Notes: a model not told the origin generated them from the letters alone. A stretch of DNA of 64,000 nucleotides from Pseudomonadota bacterium (GCA_018817515.1 JAHIUD010000032.1:62001-126000); one strand, 5' to 3'; shown: positions 25,013 through 34,736, counted from the stretch's first letter. Numbers and translations are program-made.

Positions 25013-26896
25013 ATGTGTGGAATTTGCGGTAGCTGCGGCTCAGGTTGCATTGAAACTATACAGCATATGGCTACTGCCCTTGCCCATAGGGGGCCAGATG
25101 AATTTGGTTTTTGGTACGAGAATAGTTGCAATTTGCATTTTGGACATAGGCGCCTTAGTATTGTTGATATCGACGAAGGGAAACAGCCCATGCGCACAGT
25201 TGATGGCAATCTGTGTGTTGTATTTAACGGTGAAATATACAATCATATTGAATTAAGAAGATACTTGGAATCTCGTGGATATTCATTCATAACTGACCAC
25301 TCTGATACTGAGGTTTTATTGCATGGTTACCGTGAGTGGGGAGTCGAACTTTCCAATAAACTTAATGGAATGTGGGCCTTTGCCATATTTGACAAAATAA
25401 ATAATGTAATTTTTTGTAGTAGAGATCGATTTGGCGAAAAACCTTTTTACTACTCATATCAAAATAATACTTTTGCTTTCTCTTCTGAACTGTTTTCATT
25501 GCAACAACATCCTAGTATAGATTGTCGTCTGTCTATGCCAGCCCTTCAAAAATATTTTGCTTACTGTTTTATCCCGGCACCGAATACTGTTTTCGTGAAC
25601 ATTTTTAAACTCCAAGCTGGTCATGATTTAGTTTTTAATGTGTATGATCGTTCCATCAAGTTAAGGGAGTACTGGGAGTATCAGCCAGATCCATTCATTA
25701 ATATTCCACATTGCCCTGAGGAGGAATGGGGGGGGCAACTCAAAGAGCTAATTGACCGCTCAGTCAAGAATCGAATGGTTGCAGATGTGCCAATAGGAGT
25801 ATTTTTAAGTGGTGGCATAGATTCATCAATTATCTCTGGGCTTGCCTCTAAATCTTTACCGCCTGGTCAGTTGAAGACCTTTTCGATAGGTTTTCAGAAC
25901 TCTTCGTTTGATGAATCCCAATACGCAGACATCGTTTCTAAGCACTTTGGTACAGACCATCATTGTCGTATGTTCTCAATGACGGACACTCTTGATATTA
26001 TACCAGAAGTATTAAGAAAGACCGATGAGCCGATGGGGGACAGTTCAAACTTCCCTTTCTATCTTCTTTGCTCTGAAGCACGACGGAAAGTCAAAGTTGT
26101 ACTTTCTGGAGATGGAGCTGATGAACTATTCGCAGGTTATGACCCGTTCAAAGCTTTGTCACTATCGTACGCTTATCAGAAATATGTACCGCGTAGTGCT
26201 CATAGTAGTATTTTAAAGATTGCCTCACTGCTACCTGTTGGTCATAAGAATATGACTTTTTCTTTCAAAATGACAAAAACGCTATCAGCTCTATCACGCG
26301 ACAATCGTTATTGGAACCCAATATGGCATGGATCTCTAACACCAGAAGATATATCAGATTTATTTTCTACTAAAATTCGCGATGAAGACATTTTCTCTGA
26401 GGCAATTACATACTGGGCTAACTGCTCTTCGGACAATATTGTGGATCAAACTATACAGTTTTACATAAAGCTGTATCTTCAAGATCGAATACTCGTGAAA
26501 AGTGATAGATACAGCATGCTCCACGGCTTAGAAGTGCGTTCGCCGTTTCTGGATTACGATTTGGTTGATTTTGTGCGTAAAATTCCTTGGCAGTTCAAAA
26601 TGAAGGGCAATATGCAAAAGCATATACTAAAGATGGCTTTTACAAGCCTCTTACCACATGAGATAATTTTTAGAAAAAAGAAGGGATTTGGTTCACCTGT
26701 TGGGCGTTGGTTCAAGGATAGAGTCATAGCACTGCCTCCGATGAAGGGCCTTCCTTTTATTAATCATAACGTTGTAGCTACAAAAGTAAAACGACATTGT
26801 TCTGGTAACGAAGACAACAGGCTTTTTTTGCTTAATGTCTTATTTCTAACTTCTTTTATAGATAGGTTTAATTTGAACGGTAAGGAGCGTTATTAA
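25013..26896 (+). CDS. Asparagine synthase-like glutamine amidotransferase
   Basis: A 627-residue AsnB-family enzyme. Cys2 of M-C-G-I-C-G is the N-terminal glutaminase nucleophile and fixes the start at 25013. The class II amidotransferase domain covers about 2-215 (H-R-G-P-D-E, F-N-G-E-I-Y-N-H). The synthetase domain has the ATP loop S266-G-G-I-D-S-S and S-G-D-G-A-D-E-L-F-A-G. In glycan loci such enzymes are thought to amidate sugar carboxylates or other acids rather than make free asparagine. Position favours this, but plain asparagine synthesis cannot be excluded. It is followed by a 556-base gap. Confidence 0.88.
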   Translation: MCGICGSCGSGCIETIQHMATALAHRGPDEFGFWYENSCNLHFGHRRLSIVDIDEGKQPMRTVDGNLCVVFNGEIYNHIELRRYLESRGYSFITDHSDTEVLLHGYREWGVELSNKLNGMWAFAIFDKINNVIFCSRDRFGEKPFYYSYQNNTFAFSSELFSLQQHPSIDCRLSMPALQKYFAYCFIPAPNTVFVNIFKLQAGHDLVFNVYDRSIKLREYWEYQPDPFINIPHCPEEEWGGQLKELIDRSVKNRMVADVPIGVFLSGGIDSSIISGLASKSLPPGQLKTFSIGFQNSSFDESQYADIVSKHFGTDHHCRMFSMTDTLDIIPEVLRKTDEPMGDSSNFPFYLLCSEARRKVKVVLSGDGADELFAGYDPFKALSLSYAYQKYVPRSAHSSILKIASLLPVGHKNMTFSFKMTKTLSALSRDNRYWNPIWHGSLTPEDISDLFSTKIRDEDIFSEAITYWANCSSDNIVDQTIQFYIKLYLQDRILVKSDRYSMLHGLEVRSPFLDYDLVDFVRKIPWQFKMKGNMQKHILKMAFTSLLPHEIIFRKKKGFGSPVGRWFKDRVIALPPMKGLPFINHNVVATKVKRHCSGNEDNRLFLLNVLFLTSFIDRFNLNGKERY

Positions 26897-27452
26897 ATTT
26901 TCAACATACAATCACATTCATACTTTTATGTAACGGATTATTGGCAGGACAATCTGAGTTGAGGGAGTACGTTTAACTCTACAACAGTTTTGACCTCACA
27001 CTTAGCCAGATGGCTGTGTGGATAAGTCAGTGAAGTGACCAATCTGATCTTTACTGACGAGATTAAACTTAGAGGGGGCGCGTGGCTTACAGATCGCCAA
27101 CGTACTAGATCATCTTTAAAGACATAATCGAAAAGACGAGTGACACCTTTTACCCAAGCTGCATCTGTGCTCGCCGTTGGACAAAGTCCAAGCCCAGGGC
27201 ACTGTTATCCACTGGAATATTTGACCCGTTCTCACAACGTTAGGCATAACTGACAAATCGTGATCGGCGTAGGTTATAATAGAAGAGTAATCCCCCTCCC
27301 GCCATCAAGTCATAGCAAAAAGCCGTATGTTGTATTTAGTCGATCGCGCAGACAAAAGTATAAGCTGGAGCTAATTTTCTAGAGTGTTGCGACACGTTAC
27401 CTCTGGCATGTTTTGTGCGATAGTATAAAAGCTTAACACTTTTGAGGCAGTA
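26897..27452 (+). other. Intergenic stretch of 556 bases without a recognisable gene
   Basis: No start-to-stop gene of convincing length was found on either strand. It holds a hairpin at 26997-27020 (CACAC-TT-AGCC with GGCT-GTGTG), a tight inverted repeat at 27177-27191 (TTGGAC-AAA-GTCCAA), and a minus-strand stop-free stretch of 88 codons (27204 to 26938) without a usable start. It is less AT-rich than its flanks and may be a degraded gene or mobile-element scar. Confidence 0.5.
27404..27418 (+). promoter_or_regulatory. Candidate sigma54 (-24/-12) promoter
   Basis: TGGCATG-TTTT-GTGC has GG and GC exactly 10 bases apart, close to the TGGCAC-N5-TTGC consensus. A transcript would start near 27430, upstream of the GAGGCAG ribosome-binding site and the ATG at 27453. 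The -12 box has one mismatch. Confidence 0.35.
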
Positions 27453-29165
27453 ATGCTTACTCGTATATTCCTTGCTAAGCCAGCAATGAAAAATAAGCTT
27501 GACAAATGTCAAAAAAGACTTTGCTTAAGTTTAAACAATCATCCTAACGCTTATGCACTATTATCCCTGTCGGCAATAGCAGGCCTAGGGCTATACGTCA
27601 GGTTTTCGATGCTTTCTTCTGTTGGCCTTCTTGATGGAGATGATTTTTTCTATGTAAAATGGGCATATTTATGGCTCAGTGGGGACTTCAAGCTCTTTGG
27701 ATTATACAGAATAGCAAACGCTATTCTTGGAGCAATTGCATTACGACTATTCGGAGTTAATGACTATAGCATTCATTATTTTGTCGCATTATTCGGGACT
27801 ATCAATATCGTTATTGGCTACTGTCTTTCTGTATTGGTTACAAGATCTAGAGTCGTCTCTCTTGCGCTAGTTTTAATACACTGTTTATCTCTAAGAGTTG
27901 TTGAGGTTGATCGAACACTGATACCGTACACTTTTACTGAGACTTTTTTTTTAATTTCTTGTGTATTTTTCATACTACATTTACGGGTCAACGTTTCAGT
28001 AAATTTACGGAACAGATATTTCGCATTGGTTTATATTTCCCTGTCAGGCTTGTTTTTGAGTTTTTCAGCACATGCACATTGGGAGATAGCTTGCCACGCC
28101 GTTCCCATGGCAATATTGATACTTATGCATGGGTACTTTTCTAAAGTGGGCTCTACTAGATTTTCATCACTTTCATCCATGATTTTCTGTGTCTCTTTCT
28201 GGGTTCCCATACTTATAGGGGTTTATATTTTTTCAGGCAATGTCGTTTTTCATGGGATATTCAATGTCAACTCAACATTGCACGCAATGGCAACAATAAG
28301 TTCATTTTCAATATCGAGATATATAAATGAATACCTGTCACTATATAAAGCAGTGGTGAGCGCAAACACTGGTTCATATATTCTAGGCATAATGTTTTTC
28401 TTAAACTCAATGCATCTACTATATTTGATATGTAAGACATCATTGTTCAAGTTTTCGAGCCATATATCTAGGATTCAAATGCTTTGCTGTGTATACTTCA
28501 TGGTACTTATTTGGTTCTATATTTTATCAATGCGCGTTTTGAATTTTGACTCATTCATAAGAAATTGGCATGCTCAACATCTCACAGTCATCGTTTTGGT
28601 ATTTACATTTACTCTTTTATCTTCATTGCTAAATGCAGTATTTCCAAATCCGAAATCAACCGCACGCTATGTTTTTTTACTATTACTGATTGCTGTATTT
28701 GTACAAAGCCAACCGCTTGAAGCATTCACAGCAAGATTTCATCATCCTACTTCATACAGAATCATGGGGGACGTTCTTTCCTCCCGTGTGAGTGCGAAGG
28801 ATCGTGTTCTAGTCGCACCGTATCTTGTCCTTGATTTTCGTTATCAGACATTGACCCCACCGAGCTATTTGTCCAAGGAATATGTTGACCATATATTTGA
28901 GTACACATCAGATCTACCGCTTCGTATACAAATACAGAAACACGGCATTAGATATTTTGTAGACGCTAAACAGCTTATTCATAATAATGCAGATGATCAG
29001 GTCGGAGTAAAATCCAATTTAGGTAGAGTATACGACATTGATCCTAATGAATACTCCTTGGAAATTGAATACGCTAGAATGAAAGAATATTTGCGCGAAG
29101 TAAATGCAGTCATGATATTTAGTTCTGATAAAATTGATATTTATGACCTTAAGTCGGGTACGTAA
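27453..29165 (+). CDS. Polytopic membrane protein, probable GT-C fold glycosyltransferase
   Basis: A 570-residue protein with about ten hydrophobic helices between residues 33 and 430 and a soluble C-terminal part of about 130 residues. An acidic motif, L-L-D-G-D-D-F-F-Y, follows the first helix, where GT-C enzymes (PMT/ArnT type) place their catalytic Asp. The layout matches undecaprenyl-phosphate-sugar-using transferases that act on the periplasmic face. The GtrB-like enzyme at 24033 could make its donor. The start is ATG after GAGGCAG. It is very AT-rich. Family placement rests on architecture rather than on a unique motif. Confidence 0.6.
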   Translation: MLTRIFLAKPAMKNKLDKCQKRLCLSLNNHPNAYALLSLSAIAGLGLYVRFSMLSSVGLLDGDDFFYVKWAYLWLSGDFKLFGLYRIANAILGAIALRLFGVNDYSIHYFVALFGTINIVIGYCLSVLVTRSRVVSLALVLIHCLSLRVVEVDRTLIPYTFTETFFLISCVFFILHLRVNVSVNLRNRYFALVYISLSGLFLSFSAHAHWEIACHAVPMAILILMHGYFSKVGSTRFSSLSSMIFCVSFWVPILIGVYIFSGNVVFHGIFNVNSTLHAMATISSFSISRYINEYLSLYKAVVSANTGSYILGIMFFLNSMHLLYLICKTSLFKFSSHISRIQMLCCVYFMVLIWFYILSMRVLNFDSFIRNWHAQHLTVIVLVFTFTLLSSLLNAVFPNPKSTARYVFLLLLIAVFVQSQPLEAFTARFHHPTSYRIMGDVLSSRVSAKDRVLVAPYLVLDFRYQTLTPPSYLSKEYVDHIFEYTSDLPLRIQIQKHGIRYFVDAKQLIHNNADDQVGVKSNLGRVYDIDPNEYSLEIEYARMKEYLREVNAVMIFSSDKIDIYDLKSGT

Positions 29166-29166
29166 A

Positions 29167-30045
29167 ATGTTGAAGTATATATATTACTGTTGCATATTGT
29201 CTTTAGTCTTCTGCTTATTTTCTTGTACTAATGACAATGGTAATTTACTGCTTAATAATGATTCCAAAAAATCTATCACTACAAAAGTAGTACCTAGTAA
29301 ATTCGAGTATTTTGATAATTCTATAGGCATCCGTTTTGTTCGTATCCCTTCCGGCAAATTTTATATGGGTCAACAGATCGAGAAAGGAGGGTTACCAGAT
29401 GAGTCTCCAATTTTCGAACACGCAATCACAGCTCCATTATATTTTGGTGAGTGCGAGATCACACAACGTCAGTGGTTAAGAGTAATGAAGAAAAATCCAA
29501 GTTTGTTTCAAATCAAAAACATCAACAGGTTAATTAATGCGTACAACTCTGCAGTTGCTAGCAAAATTACATATGATAACCCTGTTGATAGTGTTAGCTG
29601 GGAGGAAGCTAAGATCTTTATTTTGCGTCTAAACAAACTTGACAAACATTGGAAATATAGATTGCCTACAGAGGCAGAGTGGGAGTATGCAGCCAAGGCC
29701 GGAGCTGATCGCTATTATTTCCTTTCAAATGAAAACAGGTGGCCCGTACGAACAGACACAATATCGCTTTATAGCTCGATGCGTGGCGGTGTAACATTTG
29801 CTGCAAAAAGTTTTACTCCGAACAACTGGGGTATTTATGATATGGATGGAAATTTGAGAGAGTGGTGTGAAGATACCTATAATTCTTACGGTCATGATTG
29901 GACAGTTAAAAATATGCGTGTAAATCGTGGTCCTTGTTGGATAGATCCACAGAACATGCGTATAGCCCAACGATATTGCAACTTTGAAAACACTAAAAGT
30001 CCATTCATAGGGTTTCGTATTGTTGCAGAAAGGACAGCAAATTAG
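29167..30045 (+). CDS. SUMF1/FGE-fold lipoprotein
   Basis: A 292-residue predicted lipoprotein. From the ATG at 29167 there is a short basic start, a hydrophobic stretch and a lipobox ending L-F-S-C near residue 19. Residues 45-290 form a formylglycine-generating-enzyme-like domain: I-P-S-G-K-F-Y-M-G, E-C-E-I-T-Q-R-Q-W, N-P-V-D-S-V-S-W-E-E-A, Y-R-L-P-T-E-A-E-W-E-Y-A, G-N-L-R-E-W-C and G-F-R-I. The two catalytic cysteines of true FGE are not in their expected places (R-G-P-C-W replaces R-G-G-S-W), so it is more likely a binding or structural member. It starts one base after the GT-C-like gene and probably works with it at the envelope. Confidence 0.8.
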   Translation: MLKYIYYCCILSLVFCLFSCTNDNGNLLLNNDSKKSITTKVVPSKFEYFDNSIGIRFVRIPSGKFYMGQQIEKGGLPDESPIFEHAITAPLYFGECEITQRQWLRVMKKNPSLFQIKNINRLINAYNSAVASKITYDNPVDSVSWEEAKIFILRLNKLDKHWKYRLPTEAEWEYAAKAGADRYYFLSNENRWPVRTDTISLYSSMRGGVTFAAKSFTPNNWGIYDMDGNLREWCEDTYNSYGHDWTVKNMRVNRGPCWIDPQNMRIAQRYCNFENTKSPFIGFRIVAERTAN

Positions 30046-30117
30046 ATTTCAATGTAGCTAGATTGTCTGGTCTATTACTTTTGGGCATACTTTAACAGTA
30101 TAGAACGAGAGCAAAAC

Positions 30118-31230
30118 ATGAAAACAACGGATTTAAGTATATTAACTTGCTTAGAATGTCGTGGTGATATTTCTTTTCAGCGCGGGGTGGTGACTGAGAG
30201 TATTATAGACCATGGCATTCTAGAGTGTTCAAAATGTGGCACACTGTACCCAGTAATTGACACAGTGGCCATTATGTTTAAAAAAGAAATAGCTCTTTTG
30301 CATCTATGTGATGATGAGCTTAATTTCCTTCGTACTCATGGTTATGAGGAGTGTATCCCGGCAGCTTTTGATGTTGAAGAGGAATATTTAAAACAGGTTG
30401 AAGTAGCAAGCAATTGGGAATACCAATGGACAAAACAATACAACTATTCGAATGAAGATTTTTCTAAAAACTATTTCCTCTCAGAGGAAATGTTTTACGA
30501 ATTTATACCTTTAAGCTATTCTGATGTTTTTGATAAGGATGTTTGTATCATTTGTTCGGGTAAAGGTCGCGAAGCGCACAACATTCTATTACGGAAACCA
30601 GCTAGAGTCGTTTGTTGTGAGATTGGATCAGAAATTTATCAAACACGCCATGTAGTTGCCAACAAAGATCTGGTATTGATTAAATCAGATGCCATGGATA
30701 TCCCCTTGAAAGATAATGCCATGGGTCTTGTTCTTTGCGATCATGCTTTGCAACATGTCCTAGACCATCGTAGGGCATATTCTGAGATGTCGCGAGTGGC
30801 ATCACCTCATGGTGTAGTTTGTATCAACGTTTACAGTCTTGAGAATAACTTTATCATGACCAAACTAGTTGACCCCTCAAAGTTTATTATTCACAAGCTC
30901 CCTTTATCTTTTATAAATTACCTATCCATTCTTCCTGCAATACTTGTTTATATTGCTATTTACTGCCTATACGTACCTGCTAACAAGATTTCAAAAAAAG
31001 TAGCAAGTTTTTTACCATTGAACGACCACATGATATATTGGTCCAAGTATAATAGCTTCAAAACAATTTGGACTTGGTGCTTTGATTTGATCCATGCACC
31101 TATTTCTTATCATTTTTCGAAGGATGAAGTGATGGCTCTCGCTTTCGAAAACAATCTAAAGTTGAGATTCGTTGAAAACATTCATGGTACTACATGGACA
31201 ACAATAGCCGAAAAATATTCCCCATCTTGA
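30118..31230 (+). CDS. SAM-dependent methyltransferase with N-terminal zinc ribbon
   Basis: A 370-residue protein. The first 55 residues resemble a Trm112-like zinc ribbon (C-L-E-C near 11-14, C-S-K-C near 37-40, then G-T-L-Y-P-V-I). A class I methyltransferase fold follows from about 140, with C-I-I-C-S-G-K-G-R-E-A as the SAM loop, V-C-C-E-I-G, and V-L-C-D-H-A-L-Q-H-V-L. Two hydrophobic segments around 258-290 suggest membrane association. It is the last gene of the AT-rich tract and converges on the YfhO-like gene. The acceptor may be a sugar or lipid; unknown. Confidence 0.75.
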   Translation: MKTTDLSILTCLECRGDISFQRGVVTESIIDHGILECSKCGTLYPVIDTVAIMFKKEIALLHLCDDELNFLRTHGYEECIPAAFDVEEEYLKQVEVASNWEYQWTKQYNYSNEDFSKNYFLSEEMFYEFIPLSYSDVFDKDVCIICSGKGREAHNILLRKPARVVCCEIGSEIYQTRHVVANKDLVLIKSDAMDIPLKDNAMGLVLCDHALQHVLDHRRAYSEMSRVASPHGVVCINVYSLENNFIMTKLVDPSKFIIHKLPLSFINYLSILPAILVYIAIYCLYVPANKISKKVASFLPLNDHMIYWSKYNSFKTIWTWCFDLIHAPISYHFSKDEVMALAFENNLKLRFVENIHGTTWTTIAEKYSPS

Positions 31231-31347
31231 AGCTTGCTGCCTACGACCATTACTTTGAGAATTTGATTTATCGTTGTACGAAGGATATAACGATAGTGTG
31301 AATATACTTCAGTGCTCAACGCTGCTTCGGGTTATGAAATTTTTTCC

Positions 31348-33873
31348 TTACAGTAAACGACTTATACGGCGGCTCCAGAGAGAAATTACAATCCCTATAC
31401 ACGTGATTGACCAGATCGCATAGCCGTATGTCTCCGCCTGCGGTCCTTTGTTCCTGCTCATCACGAAGAGGGCAAAGCTCAAGGCCCATACCGCTCCGGA
31501 GCAGCCTCCGATGGTGAGGCATCTGCGCCAGGACAGCGCAAGTTGCTGGGATGGCGCAGCCAAGAGCGTGGCAGGTTGGGGGCTTGATGTCTGGCGAAAT
31601 AAAACCGCAGAGAGCATCAGCACGATTCCGGCCAGAGAGGCCAGGTTCAGCCACCATATGAGCGGACTCTTGAAGGTCAGCTCGATGTTAAACGGCCCTG
31701 CCCGATCTATGCTGATGCCCTGGAAGGCGTGGTTGGCCCGGAACACATGGAGCTTTTCGCCTTCTGATTCGGCCTGCCAACGCGGATCATAATTGTTGCT
31801 TACCACCAGCACGCCCGGACCGTTGGCCTTACCTTCCAGCACGATGCGGTCCGGCGACCAGGACGTGATGCGCACGTCTCCAGGTGAATCCTTGCCGGAA
31901 GACATCCGAAACTCCTCTGGCAGGTCCTCCCTGGCCAGGAACACCTCCGAGCGCAGGGTGGGGGCGGATGCCGAGCCAAGGGCCGAGAGCACCTGCTGAC
32001 GCTCTTCCAGAACCACAGGATGAGCGAGGTATGCCCGCGCCTGAGGCGTCGCCAGGGTGTAGATCCACAGCGGCAAGCTATGCATCTTGGCCAGGCCCAG
32101 TTTCGACAGCCACGGCGCTTCCTGGTCCAGACCGGGAGAGACCACCACGCTTCTGGCAAACTGCTCCAGCCCAGCCACCGGCTCTGCGGCCACCACATGG
32201 GTCACGTTCATGACCTCAAGAAGTCTCCAGTTCAAATCCGCTGCCGTGCGCGGTTTCAGGGCCGGGATGGTGATCCCGTGCTGATCGTGGTCGATCTTGT
32301 TGCGCGAAAGGTAGAGCTGCCGCCAGAGATCATTGAATTCCGTGACCAGTTTTTGCGTGGGCAACTGTGGGCGCACGATTTCGAGCACGAACTCCTTATA
32401 GTACTTGTTAAAGAGTGGCGATTTGCCGCCCACAGTATCCAGCCCATAGCTCTGGATTACACCAGGATGCACGTCGATGCAGGCGACGCGGAAAGGGTGC
32501 TTGTCCGTTTTCCGTGCCAGCTCCGTCAGGGCAGGATGGCCCAAGTAGCCCTTAGCATAGGGCACGAATAGACCGGAGGTCATGAACTGCTGGCGGACGA
32601 TCATGCCCACTCCGGCCAGGCAGATGAGCAGTGCGGTCAGGGCCAGGGTCAGAGTGCGCTGGGGGGGCTTGTCCATTGAGCGTCGCAGCAGCATGATTGT
32701 GGCGATGCCGGCGCCAAGCGGGAAAACGTAGCCCAGGACCTTGTGCGCCGCGCCGAACAGAGGCAGCACAGCCAAAATGATCAGGACGTGCCACCAGGCG
32801 AAGCTGCGACTCTCGCTGGCATAGGTCTCCACAGCCAGGGCCGCGATGAGGAACGAGAGAATCCCCGTGGTTGTGGCGAACATGAACAGGTCCATCTTGA
32901 GCAGGAAGGAACCGGCAAAAACACTCTTCAAGTCGCTGTTGAAGGCGCTGGAGATGAGAAGTACGGCCAGGAGCATGACCAGGCAAACGCGGAGTCTTTT
33001 CCTATTGAACAAGGGCAGGGCGAGCAGGACCAGACCGAGCATGCTCTGGTCGCCCAGGCGGCCAGCAAACCAGTGCCAAAAGTCGCGCAACGCGGCACCA
33101 AGGCCAGGATAACGGAAATCCCAGTCGCGCTGGGCAAAGGGGATGTATAGAAACAGACTGACAATGGACGGCACAAAGAGCAGCACATAGCCTGTCCAGA
33201 CCAGGAACACTCCCAGTACCTGCCTGCGGAAATTCGGCAGATGACGCCCCATGAACAGCACCAGAGCCAGATGGATGACGGGAAAATGCGGCAGTGTCAG
33301 TACAGGATAGGAAAACAGGCTGACCAGCAGGATAAGGAGGGCGCTGCCGAGTCGCTTCAGGCGGCCGAGATCGGAACGGCAAAGGTCCACTGTCCAGACA
33401 AAGACCGCGGGAAAGGCATAGGGCATGACCATGTGCACATTGCCGCTGACCCAGGTGAGGGAAAAGAGCGCGGCCATGACCAGGGACACCTGGCGCGAAA
33501 TGCGCGGCAGGATGCGCAGAAAACGATACATGCCGTAGCCGGCAAGAAACATCTGGGCGATGTTCCACAGCAGGGCCAAAAGCCAGATGGGCAAGACCAT
33601 GGAAAACACTACGCCTGGATGGTAGGGCGGGTGCTGCCCCACAAAGGAGGGCGCGCCTCCGGCCAGGAAGGGGTACCAGCTGAAAGCGCCGTACTCCGAC
33701 CAAAGCCGAGCCATGGCCAGGAAATGCGAGAAATGCACCTCCAGGGTGTCGTAGAAGTCTATGACCGCATAGGGGCCGAGTAGGATCTTGTCGAGGTAGC
33801 AGAGCAGGGCCAGGACAAACAGAGACATGATGTCACGGGTCTCTTCGTTCATGGAGCGCTGGGCGATGGGCAT
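31348..33873 (-). CDS. YfhO-like polytopic membrane protein
   Basis: An 841-residue membrane protein with about a dozen helices in residues 15-450, a large soluble domain (about 450-745) and two or more helices at the C-terminus. The V-L-V-V-S-N-N-Y-D-P-R-W-Q-A segment near 715, followed by F-R-A-N-H-A-F-Q-G, is the typical end of YfhO proteins, which take part in glycosylating cell-wall polymers in Gram-positives and are GT-C related. The start at 33873 has GAGGTCCC upstream; an ATG at 33852 is an alternative. It is GC-rich and opposite in strand to the glycan locus, so it may be native. Confidence 0.7.
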   Translation of the reverse strand: MPIAQRSMNEETRDIMSLFVLALLCYLDKILLGPYAVIDFYDTLEVHFSHFLAMARLWSEYGAFSWYPFLAGGAPSFVGQHPPYHPGVVFSMVLPIWLLALLWNIAQMFLAGYGMYRFLRILPRISRQVSLVMAALFSLTWVSGNVHMVMPYAFPAVFVWTVDLCRSDLGRLKRLGSALLILLVSLFSYPVLTLPHFPVIHLALVLFMGRHLPNFRRQVLGVFLVWTGYVLLFVPSIVSLFLYIPFAQRDWDFRYPGLGAALRDFWHWFAGRLGDQSMLGLVLLALPLFNRKRLRVCLVMLLAVLLISSAFNSDLKSVFAGSFLLKMDLFMFATTTGILSFLIAALAVETYASESRSFAWWHVLIILAVLPLFGAAHKVLGYVFPLGAGIATIMLLRRSMDKPPQRTLTLALTALLICLAGVGMIVRQQFMTSGLFVPYAKGYLGHPALTELARKTDKHPFRVACIDVHPGVIQSYGLDTVGGKSPLFNKYYKEFVLEIVRPQLPTQKLVTEFNDLWRQLYLSRNKIDHDQHGITIPALKPRTAADLNWRLLEVMNVTHVVAAEPVAGLEQFARSVVVSPGLDQEAPWLSKLGLAKMHSLPLWIYTLATPQARAYLAHPVVLEERQQVLSALGSASAPTLRSEVFLAREDLPEEFRMSSGKDSPGDVRITSWSPDRIVLEGKANGPGVLVVSNNYDPRWQAESEGEKLHVFRANHAFQGISIDRAGPFNIELTFKSPLIWWLNLASLAGIVLMLSAVLFRQTSSPQPATLLAAPSQQLALSWRRCLTIGGCSGAVWALSFALFVMSRNKGPQAETYGYAIWSITCIGIVISLWSRRISRLL

Positions 33874-34037
33874 CAGAGGGACCTCAAGTAAACGTATTTC
33901 GAATCGCCCTGGCGGCCCAGGGCTTTACTGGCCAATGAAGTTGGTATAGGAAAACTCCGCCTCAAACGATGCTGAAGTTCGATCGAAGTTGAAGAAAAAT
34001 CCTGACGCCATCCATTTCCACCCCAACCCCGGACAAC

Positions 34038-34736
34038 ATGGACACAGCCCCCAACCGTTTCGGAAAGATGAAGCGCCTCGTGCTTCTGGCGTTCTTCGTG
34101 GCCGGAGCGGTCATTGTCTGGCGTCTTTGGGACCTGCGATTGCTTACCTCGGCAGGCGTGCTCCAGGCTGCGACAGAGCATGCGCTTCTGGCCCCGCTGG
34201 TCTTTGTCGGCGCTTATGCACTGGCTGTCTTGTTCATGCTCCCCACACTGCCCCTGAACATTGGCGCGGGCTTTCTCTGGGGACCATTTCTTGGCGGAAT
34301 TTATTCCCTGTTCGGCAGCACCCTTGGGGCTGTGGGCGCATTTTTGTTCGCCCGCACGACCTTCGGCCAGCCCATGGCCCGCCAGTTCAAGGGTCGGATC
34401 ATCAAGAAGCTCGCCACATCGCTGGAAGATGGCGGCTGGAAGGTCGTGGCCTTCGCCCGACTCAATCCCGCCGTGCCCACCAGCATCGTCAACTTCCTCT
34501 TCGGCCTGACCTCGCTGCCCCTGTGGACCTATACATGGGTGTCCTTCGTCTTCTTTTTCCCGCTTTGCTACGCGTTTTCCTACCTGGGATTCTACACGGG
34601 CGGCTTCATGCTCGATGGAGACATGAGCCGAATAGTGCGCATCATCGTGGTCAGCCTGGGCATCGGACTGCTCATCCTGGGCGGCAGGCACCTGCTGCAG
34701 GACACCAAGGAATCCAACGGCCCCGACGCAACCTAG
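34038..34736 (+). CDS. TVP38/TMEM64 family (VTT-domain) membrane protein
   Basis: A 232-residue inner-membrane protein with an N-terminal helix (12-30) and a VTT core. The helix at about 52-75 is followed by P-L-N-I-G-A-G-F-L-W-G-P-F-L-G-G near 75, G-A-V-G-A-F-L-F-A-R near 98, and R-L-N-P-A-V-P near 143. Relatives act as lipid scramblases or transporters, with undecaprenyl-phosphate recycling shown for some DedA-superfamily members; that role here is inference. It is divergent from the YfhO-like gene. Confidence 0.8.
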   Translation: MDTAPNRFGKMKRLVLLAFFVAGAVIVWRLWDLRLLTSAGVLQAATEHALLAPLVFVGAYALAVLFMLPTLPLNIGAGFLWGPFLGGIYSLFGSTLGAVGAFLFARTTFGQPMARQFKGRIIKKLATSLEDGGWKVVAFARLNPAVPTSIVNFLFGLTSLPLWTYTWVSFVFFFPLCYAFSYLGFYTGGFMLDGDMSRIVRIIVVSLGIGLLILGGRHLLQDTKESNGPDAT

